Positions 44,071 to 54,600 of a stretch of DNA of 64,000 nt are shown piece by piece. The first letter of the stretch is position 1. Each line of letters begins with the position of its first letter. Made by a program: the position numbers and the translations under genes. Source of the DNA: a virus; IMG/VR virus record IMGVR_UViG_3300030419_008158, positions 62,001 through 126,000 of that record. One strand, written 5' to 3'. Below the pieces are notes generated by a model. It made no database searches, was not told the origin of the DNA, and saw only the letters and a list, made by a program, of their open reading frames with translations.

Positions 44071-45030
44071 TTAGTCCAGCACCACGGTAAAAATGCACAA
44101 AAAAGTTTCAGAGCCAAAGCCGTCTCTCATAATTTTTCCAACATAAAAAACTCTCTTTCCAGGGCTTGTTGGATCATCATCAGTAAATTCTCCAAAGTCA
44201 ACTACAGAAAGCTTCTGAATACCTCCCAAGTCTTGCTCAAAAAACTGAACTATTATGTTATTTGCTCTGGAAGATTCTGTGAACTCGAAGTCAATGTTGG
44301 GCTTTCCTTTTAGAGACTTTAGTAAATCATCAATTGATATTATTTCTCTTTCGTTAAGTTTTGGATAATTTGCTAACGGCACCCCTTCTGTGGCACCCGG
44401 GAGAGGCACATTAACAGGAGGCAAATACTTGAAATTTGGAAAATCTGCAAACCTTCTATCAGAGAAAATGCTAGGTATTTGCTCTAAGTGGCAGCTACCG
44501 ATACCTTTTTCAGCTCGAAAATAGTTTGTTGAGTCTTTGATATTGAAAGTGCCAGTCAGGGGTGCAATTTTTACTTGTTGATAAAAAGAAAATTCGTCAA
44601 TGGTTTTTATTATTCTTTGATCTGTCAAGTTTTTGGTAATGCCATCTAGTACTCTTGGAAGTGCTACAGACAAATCACTGCCGCTTATAATATTTGGATG
44701 TGTCATAATCCCAGTATTTACTGACCCTGAGACTAGCGCTCCTCCTGCTATGTCAAAATCTTGTGTTCTAAATGGACGCAAGGAGAAGCCAGCTTCGAGC
44801 TCGGGTATGATGACGTCTTGGAATCTATCGTGTGCTTCAAAGAACACTCTATCAGATGCATCTTCCGCAAGATCAGGATTTTTTTGACTTCCCGAGGACT
44901 CATAAAATGTATGCATGTCTGTGAAGGTGGCAAAATGAATTTGCATTTCACCAGTGCCAGCTTGTCGCTTGCCCTCATGAGTTATTACAAAGTCTATCGA
45001 CCTTTCTTTGTTGTTTAGAATTCCTGCCAT
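44071..45030 (-). CDS. Tail/baseplate structural protein
   Basis: A 319-residue protein. The N-terminus (SIDFVITHEGKRQAGTG, then IHFATFTDMHTFYE) is a variant of the module that opens the 231-residue protein encoded at 34441-35136. The middle contains PKLNEREIISIDDLL, and the C-terminus is beta-rich (NIIVQFFEQD, KRVFYVGKIMRDGFGSETFLCIFTVVLD). This architecture occurs in tail proteins of T4-type marine phages. No enzymatic residues are evident. Confidence 0.75.
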   Translation of the reverse strand: MAGILNNKERSIDFVITHEGKRQAGTGEMQIHFATFTDMHTFYESSGSQKNPDLAEDASDRVFFEAHDRFQDVIIPELEAGFSLRPFRTQDFDIAGGALVSGSVNTGIMTHPNIISGSDLSVALPRVLDGITKNLTDQRIIKTIDEFSFYQQVKIAPLTGTFNIKDSTNYFRAEKGIGSCHLEQIPSIFSDRRFADFPNFKYLPPVNVPLPGATEGVPLANYPKLNEREIISIDDLLKSLKGKPNIDFEFTESSRANNIIVQFFEQDLGGIQKLSVVDFGEFTDDDPTSPGKRVFYVGKIMRDGFGSETFLCIFTVVLD

Positions 45031-45083
45031 TACACTATCTAATTATCAGAATATTTTAGTTAAAAATGACCATTGAGAGAATG

Positions 45084-46193
45084 CTATGAAGCACTTGCAC
45101 TCAAAACATTGTGTATTATAGAAGTATTAACTCCAGTCACTGTTGTATAATTTAGCTCATATGCACCCATATCATTTGGTTTGGCACTGCTACTAACATT
45201 CATTACTTTATGTGGGTAAACCCAGGTTAAAGATCCGCTTGTAAAATCCACAGTTCTTGTAGACCCAACTGCTGCGCCCAGACAAGGTGAGTCTTCACTT
45301 AGCTTCAAAGATCCGACGACAAGAAGAGGATCGGCTTCAAGGTCGCCAGTTCCAGGTCCTCCGGAATAGTTTGTTGGTGAATTTTCACCTTTGTGATCAT
45401 AAGTTCCTGTCACGCAATTATAAGAATGTGTGCCATTCGTAGAAATGGCGGCAATAGTGCAAGAAGCAGAAACTACTATATTGTATTCTGCTGTTCTTGA
45501 TCTAATTGCATATTGTCGAGACCCGTGGTCCGATCCGCTTCTAGGACAATTACTAACTGTGTTGTGTTGTATTGTTGGAGAGTCTCTTACACCGTACCCT
45601 CCGTGAATTGCTGAGCTGGCACAATTATAAATCAGGTTATTTTTGATGATACATTCTTCAAAACCTCGATATCCATATCCCGTACAGTCAAATATCTCGC
45701 ATCTTTCTACTGTCGTTCCTTCGTCTGTTGTGTATATCCCTGTTCCGGTTACTTGGTGAATCTTACAATCCCTTATAAAAGCTGTCTGTCTAGATGTGAC
45801 CTCTTGTATTGCTGCATGATTGGCTGTGTTGGATCCGAATCTTTTAAAAGTTATGCCCTGTATGACCCAATCAGTATAGTGCTTTATAGCAAAGTCAGCA
45901 TTGTAACCGCCATCTAGTGTAGGACTACATCCGGAACCTGCCTTAATTACAAACTCTCTAGGGAGCCATCCTGTTGTGGCTTCAACTTGATTGCTTGTAT
46001 TGTCAACTCCAGCAGTGCCGTTTGTCACGTCATATGTAGCACTATCATTGATGATTATGGTGTTGCCGTATGTTATTCCCGACCCTGTATTTCCTGCTAT
46101 GTGAAAAGCATGTGACAGAGTTCTGAATGGTGACGCTTCACTTCCAGCGTTCGAATCATTGCCCGAATCTTGCGACACGTAATAAGTAGACAT
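45084..46193 (-). CDS. Right-handed beta-helix protein, possible tailspike or depolymerase
   Basis: A 369-residue protein. It opens with YYVSQDSGNDSNAGSEASPFRTL, the start typical of DUF1565/pectate-lyase-like beta-helices. About ten short rungs with Asn/Cys/Gly turns follow (IRDCKIHQVTG, VERCEIFDCTG, IKNNLIYNCASS, IQHNTVSNCP). A Gly/Ser-rich end carries DMGAYELNY, common in these proteins. Such folds bind or cleave surface polysaccharide. No catalytic triad can be assigned by eye. It is flanked by a fibre-like gene, supporting a host-recognition role. Confidence 0.8.
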   Translation of the reverse strand: MSTYYVSQDSGNDSNAGSEASPFRTLSHAFHIAGNTGSGITYGNTIIINDSATYDVTNGTAGVDNTSNQVEATTGWLPREFVIKAGSGCSPTLDGGYNADFAIKHYTDWVIQGITFKRFGSNTANHAAIQEVTSRQTAFIRDCKIHQVTGTGIYTTDEGTTVERCEIFDCTGYGYRGFEECIIKNNLIYNCASSAIHGGYGVRDSPTIQHNTVSNCPRSGSDHGSRQYAIRSRTAEYNIVVSASCTIAAISTNGTHSYNCVTGTYDHKGENSPTNYSGGPGTGDLEADPLLVVGSLKLSEDSPCLGAAVGSTRTVDFTSGSLTWVYPHKVMNVSSSAKPNDMGAYELNYTTVTGVNTSIIHNVLSASAS

Positions 46194-47048
46194 CTAGGAA
46201 ATCTCCACCCACGTTGGATCCGGATTAAAATAAAGCAAAATATCACCAGAATGTATGTCTAAGCAGTATCCCACAATTCTAACGATATCATTAGTCCCGC
46301 TTGGGGCGGTAAAAGTAAACTCGGCAGCTGTCGTTGACACGTAAACTGGATAACCAATCACAGCTGTTCCACCCACAGCAGAAGAATCCAGCCTGACGTA
46401 TCCCTTTACTAACATTCCATTCGTTGTTGGAGTTGATCCCAGGGCGATAGCTAACATTTGGTAAGCTCCTGAGTCTCGTGCATTTGCATTAGACTGTGTC
46501 CACGTTCCGTCTGTGTGCAAGTAATATAGATACCCAGCAGCTGTCGACCCTGTGCCATATTTCAGTATTTCTCCACCACCTTGTCCTGCTGTTAGACTTA
46601 CTTCAAATGTTGGACTGGAAAAATTGTCAGTAACAGTCATTGCTGTGTTTCCGTCAGTTCCTCCCACATTCATAACTGTAAAGGATCCAGATGTGCCATT
46701 CAGCCGATCTGCGCCGCTATCATATGATAAATTGCCGCCCGAAAATCCGCCCGAGCCGTCATTAGTTTGAACTGCATTTCGGCCGCCGCCCGGTGAAGCA
46801 CCGCCCCCAGCCCCAGTACCAACTCGAGTTCCATCATAAAATAAAGCTCCAGTAACTGCATATAGACGAGCGCTTGTATCAGAGGGTGGCTCTGCACTTG
46901 GCATTTTTATTCCTTTGTTGAAATTCTGAGCGCCCACGCCCACTTGAATCCCATTAGGAAATACAACTGATTCTATTTCACCCGAAAGTGAATTCTTAAG
47001 AACTATAAAGTCTTTTCTGTGCAGCTCTGTTTGAGAAAAATTTGCCAT
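46194..47048 (-). CDS. Tail fibre-like protein
   Basis: A 284-residue protein. The first 90 residues (SQTELHRKDFIVLKN, GIQVGVGAQNFNKGIKMP, ALFYDGTRVG) look like a virion-attachment segment. A Gly/Ser-rich linker (residues 76-110) follows. The C-terminal 130 residues carry a compact beta domain (MLVKGYVRLDSS, IGYPVYVSTTA, NDIVRIVGYCLD, GDILLYFNPDPTWVEI) that I associate with fibre or capsid-appendage tips of marine phages. ATG overlaps the upstream stop (TAATG). It precedes the beta-helix gene and probably works with it. Confidence 0.75.
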   Translation of the reverse strand: MANFSQTELHRKDFIVLKNSLSGEIESVVFPNGIQVGVGAQNFNKGIKMPSAEPPSDTSARLYAVTGALFYDGTRVGTGAGGGASPGGGRNAVQTNDGSGGFSGGNLSYDSGADRLNGTSGSFTVMNVGGTDGNTAMTVTDNFSSPTFEVSLTAGQGGGEILKYGTGSTAAGYLYYLHTDGTWTQSNANARDSGAYQMLAIALGSTPTTNGMLVKGYVRLDSSAVGGTAVIGYPVYVSTTAAEFTFTAPSGTNDIVRIVGYCLDIHSGDILLYFNPDPTWVEIS

Positions 47049-50000
47049 TACGGCACCGAAACTGGAGCTAATACTATGTCCGGATTGTCTGCTCGTTCTT
47101 TTGTTTGACCGTCATAATAGGGCAAGGAAGAAGTCGCAAATCGACTTAGATTTTGAGAATGTGTCTTTTCCGGAGAGGACTGCCCACCTGTTGTCGTATC
47201 TTGCGGCACAAAATTAATGCTGACTGGGTATTGTACAGATCCACCCTCTATTGTTGCTGGAAACTTTCTCTGCTCCAGCATATCTCTAAACTGGCCGTAT
47301 TTGTCTCTTCTAAATCTAGCATCTACAGACGATCCAAAAATTCCGGCCAAGCCGTACTTATACCCTCTAATAACAGGGCGCCATCTCTTTGGTGATACGT
47401 GAGTGCGTTCAAAAATAGGTGCGCGATTTACGCTATCGCCGAAACCCCACAGGGCCTTTTTTTGGTTTCGCAGCGCTTTTCTTCCTTTGACCACATCGCC
47501 GCGATCGTTAGACACATAACCACTTGCAGGCACAAGATCTGTATCGGAGAGCAGATAGACATCATCAATTACATACTGCGCAGAACCTAGATCCGTATCT
47601 GATGCGTTATAGGTTTGTATGGGTGGATTTCCAAAACCTGCAGCAAAGAATCGCTTTTCATTTTTTTCATAAGCAGGTATAAACCACCAAAACGGTATCA
47701 CTCCTCGAGAAGAAAATCCCATTCCCGGAACACCCGGCATAATTGTAGCACTCCCCACATCTGATATGGATCCGGCGCCGTAACCCAGAATATCTAAAGT
47801 GGCCAAAACGTCCGGAGGATAGCTGTCGTAAAGAGTTCCTCTTTGGTCAGTCAACCTTACAAATCTCTGTATAGATCCCGATGGGCCTGCTTGACCTGCA
47901 GCAACTGAGTATTCTACTTGTCTTACGTCAGGAGCTTCCGGCACTAAATTATTTAGAGAATCTAGTGCTAGCATAGAACCTGTAATTACTAGATCAACGT
48001 AAGAGCCCGACAACGCAGATCTTGGACCCACGTCCCACTGGTCATAAACTGGATTATCAAAATGCAGCGCCTCATGAATAGCATCAGAAGTAAGAGGCTG
48101 TCCTGCTTCCATTTCTACAGGAAGATTGTCACGAATTAGAGACCCGTAAAAAGTAATCTTTCCTGCGCCCGGACTAAGTGTTGTTATAGACTCAGCAACA
48201 TATCCTTCTGTCAGCTTTCCTGGGTTGCTAGTGAGGGACTCTTTGCCGTTGCTAATAAAATTAGGTGTATTTGAATAACCAATTACAATTTTAGACGACG
48301 GGTCTAGAATGTAAGGTGATTCTCTTCTAAGATCTTCTTCGACAACTCTCATAGGATTGACACGCGTACCACCGCCGGCTGGGACTGCACCGGGTCCGAC
48401 GAGACCCGCGTTGTGAAAGGTCCCGTTTATTCGAACACCAGGGGTTCCTCTGATGAATGAGTGTCCACTGGAAGCACCTGTTAGCTGTCGGCCGCCGTAA
48501 TAAGATCCGAGGAGCTCCATATAAGCACTCCAGCACGCAGAGGTATTGGTCTGGTAGAATATTCCACGAGAGGCGCTCTTGGCGAGCGGAAGAGGACCTA
48601 GGGCGGGGGACAATGGGTAAGTTCGAGGTGCAAATTCCAACCTATAAGAACCTGTTATAGGTGTTGCCCTGACATTAGATGCCGGTTGGGTCTGCACGAC
48701 GGGCCTAATAATATTTAGATCTCTGCGCCATGATCCTGTCAGAGGGGTTGTCCCTACCTCCGCAAGATGAGCAATTTCCCCAACGCCGATCAGATCTTTT
48801 GTCTTACCTAGACTTTGTGTAACCGGAGATGAGTCCGCAGCGGGGAGCGTCGGTTGTGTCCCTCCAAAAAGTGGGGAAAAAGTTTTTATTGTAGTGCTGT
48901 TGTCAGTATTATCAAACTGATTTAGCAAGAAAAATTGTTTAACACAGGGCCCGCGAAGGAGGTCTCCCGAAATGTTCTCGGGTCCAAATGATGCAGAAAA
49001 ATCTATCACAATTTTTTCTACCAAGAAAGGGTGTGAAATTGAGGAACTCATGCAGTATGTTTGACTTCCTGTCGCGTCGTATTTTTCCGAAAATGGAAAA
49101 CCATAACTAGAAACAGGTAGACCGACATAAGAGCACATTTGATCATCACCGTTGTAATTGTTGATCATTCCGGAGGGCGCAAAAGCCACTAAACCTCTGC
49201 TTCGTATACTCTGATCAAAGTTGAGAATATCGACATTTGAACCTGTAGATAAATCACCGAGAACTTCCCACTTCTCATCGGCAAAATTATAATACGCAAT
49301 TCCGGAATTGACCCCCTCACTATAACCCTCTGCATTTGGTAAGGTGCCGGTGGAAAATGCAACATTTGTGGGAATTCTGGGATTTATATCAATTGTAAAT
49401 GATGTTTTCGACCCTAAGCGCTGGCTAAATCCAGGCAAAACTCCAGAAGTAGTTCCTGTGGCATAAAATTGTGAATCATTGTCGATATACAGCCTAGACT
49501 CATTAAACGGGCTGATATTTTCTCCGGGTGTAAAGACAACGTGTGCGTCTGCCACGCCCGCAGTGGAATTGCCCTGTGCTGTTATTCCCCCAAGCTTGTT
49601 CGGTGTAGCAACGCCCCCAGAAACAAATTTATGTCTTGCAAACAAATTTGTGGGATAAAGCTTTTCACCGGTATCAAAAATTATAGTGCTTGTGTCGTCG
49701 AATGTTGACGCAAACTTTCCGGAAAAGTCAGGATCACCGGTTCTCATTATTGTGGGATAGGACCCAGTACGCACATCTTGATCATGCAGCATTACTCTGG
49801 GTGGGTTACTGATCACACCGGACTTGTAAACACCTTGGGTTACCTCATACAACGCCTTGACGTCTGTTACAGACAATACTGCATTCCAAATTCCCATTTC
49901 GGAAACTTTCCCGGAGAGTTTATTGCCTGCGCCTCTGTAAAGTGTGCCCCAATAAAGATCATTTGATCCTGCGGTCATTCCCGAATATGTGCCCTGCACG

Positions 50001-50632
50001 GAACCTTCCCCGCTGCTGTCTAGGACACCGTCAACATATATTGAAATTTCTCTATCGTCGTATATGCCGTTGTAAGTTACCACAAGATGATGCCACTCAT
50101 TGCTGCCCAAAAGGCCAGCTGTGGCTGTGTGCAAATAACTATAGTTGTTACTGTCTGTATGAAATGAGACCCTCAGGACCCCCCCTTTGGAGGTCTCACG
50201 AATGGCGTACTCATTTTGCTTACCCATGATCCAGGCCCAGGTGGTGGCATTTGGGTTTCCTTTTACCCACATCGAAATTGAAAACGGTGAAGGTCCGGTG
50301 TTATCATCAAAACTAAGATCATCGCTATCTGCAGTCTTTATAAAAGATAAATCAGCTGTAGAGTGACAGTTAAAAGAGTCGGGATTAAAGCTGACCGGTC
50401 TTAGAGAGAAGGGTGTGTCAATGTCATTTTGAACCGGAAGATGGTCAGTGTTCCACCTGTCGTATGTAACAGTGTGAGAATTTTTAGAAGCATCAACAGC
50501 AGAATCGCCGGGTTTGTCAGTGGGTCCCGGGCGGATCAATAACACTAGATTATCTTGCTTGTCATACAGGCCGTTTTGAGTTACAAACGATTTTTTGTAG
50601 TCAACCAGTATATTTCTTTTTAAGTGTCCCAT
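47048..50632 (-). CDS. Giant virion protein with a LamG domain (1194 residues)
   Basis: A LamG/concanavalin-like domain lies at about residues 90-265 (FSISMWVKGN, WIMGKQNEYAIRE, NEWHHLVVTYNG, ISIYVDGVL, GKVSEMGIWNAVLS). The rest is beta/Pro/Gly-rich without a named domain. The C-terminal part has RWRPVIRGYKYGL and RRDKYGQFRDMLEQRKFP. Likely a baseplate-attached or long-fibre-proximal adhesin that binds glycans. It lies between two structural genes with two-base or one-base spacing. There are no catalytic signatures. Confidence 0.82.
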   Translation of the reverse strand: MGHLKRNILVDYKKSFVTQNGLYDKQDNLVLLIRPGPTDKPGDSAVDASKNSHTVTYDRWNTDHLPVQNDIDTPFSLRPVSFNPDSFNCHSTADLSFIKTADSDDLSFDDNTGPSPFSISMWVKGNPNATTWAWIMGKQNEYAIRETSKGGVLRVSFHTDSNNYSYLHTATAGLLGSNEWHHLVVTYNGIYDDREISIYVDGVLDSSGEGSVQGTYSGMTAGSNDLYWGTLYRGAGNKLSGKVSEMGIWNAVLSVTDVKALYEVTQGVYKSGVISNPPRVMLHDQDVRTGSYPTIMRTGDPDFSGKFASTFDDTSTIIFDTGEKLYPTNLFARHKFVSGGVATPNKLGGITAQGNSTAGVADAHVVFTPGENISPFNESRLYIDNDSQFYATGTTSGVLPGFSQRLGSKTSFTIDINPRIPTNVAFSTGTLPNAEGYSEGVNSGIAYYNFADEKWEVLGDLSTGSNVDILNFDQSIRSRGLVAFAPSGMINNYNGDDQMCSYVGLPVSSYGFPFSEKYDATGSQTYCMSSSISHPFLVEKIVIDFSASFGPENISGDLLRGPCVKQFFLLNQFDNTDNSTTIKTFSPLFGGTQPTLPAADSSPVTQSLGKTKDLIGVGEIAHLAEVGTTPLTGSWRRDLNIIRPVVQTQPASNVRATPITGSYRLEFAPRTYPLSPALGPLPLAKSASRGIFYQTNTSACWSAYMELLGSYYGGRQLTGASSGHSFIRGTPGVRINGTFHNAGLVGPGAVPAGGGTRVNPMRVVEEDLRRESPYILDPSSKIVIGYSNTPNFISNGKESLTSNPGKLTEGYVAESITTLSPGAGKITFYGSLIRDNLPVEMEAGQPLTSDAIHEALHFDNPVYDQWDVGPRSALSGSYVDLVITGSMLALDSLNNLVPEAPDVRQVEYSVAAGQAGPSGSIQRFVRLTDQRGTLYDSYPPDVLATLDILGYGAGSISDVGSATIMPGVPGMGFSSRGVIPFWWFIPAYEKNEKRFFAAGFGNPPIQTYNASDTDLGSAQYVIDDVYLLSDTDLVPASGYVSNDRGDVVKGRKALRNQKKALWGFGDSVNRAPIFERTHVSPKRWRPVIRGYKYGLAGIFGSSVDARFRRDKYGQFRDMLEQRKFPATIEGGSVQYPVSINFVPQDTTTGGQSSPEKTHSQNLSRFATSSLPYYDGQTKERADNPDIVLAPVSVP

Positions 50633-50633
50633 A

Positions 50634-51617
50634 CTACTTCTTCAATCCCCCGTACACAATCGAATCATATCCATAATTGTCATTTTGTGAATAGACAAAG
50701 CCGTGACGAGCGATGACTACAGAGGATCTTACATTATTTGTTCTATTAGACCGGTATGTAATAGAAGCGCTAACAATACCTTGAATCATTACATTTCTAA
50801 TGTCGTTATCTAGAATGTCGCTTTTATAAAAAAGCTCTCTTTGAGACGTATCAGTGTACGGACCTATATTGCGTTCAGCGTCTGAAAATACACCTGGTAG
50901 ATCAATTAGCCCCGCAAAAGATTCTTGAGAATCGTAAAACGGCCTAGTTGAATCATCTCTTAGATCGATCTTGTCATCGACTACTAAAGACTCTCTTTTC
51001 ACATTTGTCATGGAGTTGTCCCCTTTGACGCTGTGTGAAATGTACGGCATCTCGATAGATGTTCTATCTGCAATTTTTCTAATGTCAAAAGGCTCGATGA
51101 CACCATCAAATGAACTCGGTTGTGATCCAGCATTAACCAAGCTAATTGGTTGTACGAAAGTGATTGCATGGCTTTTTATAATACCCACCGGGTCGAATTT
51201 ATCGCACTCTTCGTACGGCTCGCTGCCTTCATATCCCGGTGTTTGTCCTAGATCTCTCTTTTCAATTACATGATCCAGGACTTCTGTGACTCTTCCGGCT
51301 GTGTCTAGAGAGACCATCGAGCCAGATCCGGCTATTCCTATGCTTTCATACTCAAGCAAAGAATTGAAAAAGTTTTGATTTTGCACTACACCGTCAAGTG
51401 CAGTAACAAAACTAATGTTGCCCCTAGTCTTTAGCTGTGTGTATCCCACAAGCTGGGAAAGATCTTTTATTTCTGCACCCTGTACGAATGGTGATAGAGA
51501 GGCTGTATATACTAACCCTACAAAAGTCACCGTCGTCCCAGTGGACACCAGTTTTATTTCTGTGGGATCTGTAGGAGTAGGAGGCGGTACGGGCCTCAGT
51601 GATTCAGGTAATGCCAT
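50634..51617 (-). CDS. Virion structural protein
   Basis: A 327-residue protein with a Pro-rich N-terminus (RPVPPPTPTDPTE). It is otherwise mixed alpha/beta, ending in SITYRSNRTNNVRSSVVIARHGFVYSQNDNYGYDS. Its start overlaps the stop of the 1155-residue gpI-like gene, and it is followed by the LamG giant, so it is probably a linker or adaptor between baseplate and fibres. I do not recognise the family. Confidence 0.72.
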   Translation of the reverse strand: MALPESLRPVPPPTPTDPTEIKLVSTGTTVTFVGLVYTASLSPFVQGAEIKDLSQLVGYTQLKTRGNISFVTALDGVVQNQNFFNSLLEYESIGIAGSGSMVSLDTAGRVTEVLDHVIEKRDLGQTPGYEGSEPYEECDKFDPVGIIKSHAITFVQPISLVNAGSQPSSFDGVIEPFDIRKIADRTSIEMPYISHSVKGDNSMTNVKRESLVVDDKIDLRDDSTRPFYDSQESFAGLIDLPGVFSDAERNIGPYTDTSQRELFYKSDILDNDIRNVMIQGIVSASITYRSNRTNNVRSSVVIARHGFVYSQNDNYGYDSIVYGGLKK

Positions 51618-54600
51618 TAGAACTTCCTCAGTGAACCAACAATTTGCTGGAGTCTAATTACTTCTTTTCCGCCCCTGTCTTCCTCTCCCAAGTACAAATC
51701 GTAATATTTGTAAGAAAACTTTGCTCTTTCTAGCGCGTGACTTTCTATGACGTAAGAAGATCCTAAAAATCTAGTATCGCCAGGGATCATTTGTTCAAGT
51801 ATATCACCAATAGTATCATCAAAAAACTTAAAAAACTCAAAAAACGACAAAAAATTAACTTTCTTTGTCAGACGATTGAAATAAATTCTTCTAAGATTTC
51901 TCAAGCTAGGGTAGTCCTGCGAAAATACAAGCTCAGGACTTCCAATCAGATTGTCCAGAGCATTAAGGGTTGAAAATATGTTCATAATATCTTCGTTTAA
52001 CCCTTGCGTAACAGAAATTTCTACAGCAACTCGATTGTCATCTTGAGGCTGCTCATTTTGAGGTATGTCATGTAAAGGTGCAAAGGAAGCACCTGACTCT
52101 CTTACGTTTTCTAGACTTTTGTAACTTCTTACCCTTATCTTGTTAGGATTTTCGCCTGATTGGAAATTACTTGAAAGCACATCAAAATCAAACCTTTCCG
52201 GTAAAATTACTCTTTTTGAAGATTCAAACCCTGTTCCGGCAAATGTATTACTATTTTGACTAAAGTCAAATCCAGTAATTTCACCGCTAGAATCGGACTC
52301 AGTGATAGGCTGGTCAAGGGATACATCCAATCTTAGCTTTTGAAAAGATCCGCTTGTATTTGTTACAAAACTAAAATTTGCTTCTGGGTCTTTGACGCCA
52401 ACTGACTTGAAGTTTTTTGAATGTGTCTTGGTCTCTTCCTCCGAAAGCCCCTTAGAATAAAATCTAAGCGAGGAAAGCATTCCTGTGAATGTAGTGTATC
52501 TGCTTTCTGGGTAATCATTGTTCACGGTATCATTGAGGAAAGCGTTTGATGATGTGTTGATGCTCTGGCTTCCAATTACAAGAAATGTTCCGCTCGAATT
52601 ATAATTCTCGCTAAATTTTTGAGCATAGTTTGTACCATTTCTGGCACCATCGTCAAAATAGCTTGATGTTGTATAGAATTGCTCTAAGCCTGCAGGGCTA
52701 AATTTTGAAGCTCGAAGGAAGTATGAAGAAGATGTATATGTGTCTATTAGATCGTTTCGATTTCTTCCAAAGCTAATTTGCCATTTTCCGCCATCAAAAA
52801 TATCGACGCCCGTAAGTGTAAGATTCAGACCCTCAGAGTCTGTGACACTATTAGGGCGACCAAATAAAGTAACTGATCCTGTAATAGATGATAGGGGCAC
52901 GGGTTTTCTTGCGACGCAATTATACATGACATTGTGTTCATTGCCCAATGATCCTGTTGTGTGAATACGAACAAGGCTCTGTTTTGTTGTGTGACTTATT
53001 TTGTTAGTGAATTTATAGCGACCTTCAAAAGTCCACGACCCAGATGTAAAATATCCATCGGATACTTGGCTAGTACCTAACTCACCTTGTGTCCCCCAAG
53101 CTTCAGGTTTTCCAGGTTCAGTTCTCGATCCTGATAAAAATGAACTCTGGAGGAATGGACGTCCGGGGTCAATTCCTTGCGGGTTTACAGTTCCTGCATC
53201 TGCCAGCGTTCCTGACATGTTGAGCATGGCTGCTATTTCGTGTCTTCTTATAAAAGAATCACCTAAGTTTCTAATGGAAGATCCGCCGTATTCTCTAATT
53301 CTAATCGGGCCATTTGGTGATATTCCTAAATTAGACAAAAGAGAGCGAACGCTTGCCATCGTCCCTCTGGACGATAATAGGTAGGGCAAGTCTGAAAATA
53401 TTCTTCTCCAAAGCATGTTTTGTACAGTTTGGATTGCTGTTGTAGTTGTTCTATCCTGTCTTACATTTTTACCGTCAAGAAACTGCTCTGCGCTTAAAGC
53501 ACCAAACATTTCAGGAAGATCTACTCCATAATATCGAGACAGCCACGGTAAAAGCTGATTGCTAACTGTTTCATTTGTAAGCACGTCTACTTTCAACAAA
53601 CGCTTGAATTCGTCGATAAACATTTTTAGTTCATCAAATGATTCTGCAAATGTAAATAAAATTGCTGCTATAATTTGAGGCTGCCCTACAGTAGCACCAC
53701 CCGGCTGGTCTATTGCAGTACCAATATCATCAGAAAGACCAGCATTTTCTGATTCGAATCCTTCAAATGATGATGCATCTCTAAGATAGTGTGGAGGTAT
53801 TAGTCGTGTGACTATATTGGGATTAGATGCATCATACTGCTTTGCTTCTGTTAAAAAAGAAGAATTTAGACTTGTCAAAGAAGAAAATGAAGGAAACAAA
53901 GAGATTGTTGAGGCGCGGGATTCTCCGGACATAGGTGAAGAACCAAACGTGTCTGTGCTTCTTTGGTTCATCGAAAAGTTAGATATCGAAGAATGCAAAC
54001 TATTTCCTGAATAATCTAGGACTAAATTTGATCCATTTCCGGAAAATGTTCCTGAAGGTTCGTTAAGACGAAAAAGAAGCTTTAAATCTTTTTGTGCAAA
54101 AACTTCCTGGTATTGCTGCTTTCTTATTTCTTTTTGTGTTTTTCTTTTGTGCCAAAACCTGATGTCGTCAAGGGCGCCCGACAACGTTTCAGCTGGAGTC
54201 ATTACTGTTCCCGCAATAGTTTGAGATGAACCACTTCCAATATAAAGCGGTGATGTAGTAAAGTCAATACTTCCAATAGCAGCAAAAGAAGAACTAGACT
54301 CAAGAGCTGCATCTCTATAAAGAAATAGCTGGCCCGGGCCGGCGGATTTATCAAAAACAGCAGCTACGTGCTGAAAGTTACCCTTTGTAATCTCCATGGA
54401 AGTTTTGAGACTTTGTGACCCAGATATGACTGCCATCACCAAATTTGCTGTCTCTGTACTTGAAGATTCTTCAAGATATACAGTAATGCCATTGTTAGAT
54501 GATTTTTTCTGAAAAACTATTTGATTGTCATTAGCAATTCCCGGAACAGAAAAGTGAAACTCTAGAGTAAAAGGACTATTTTTAGGATCCAAGACGCCTT

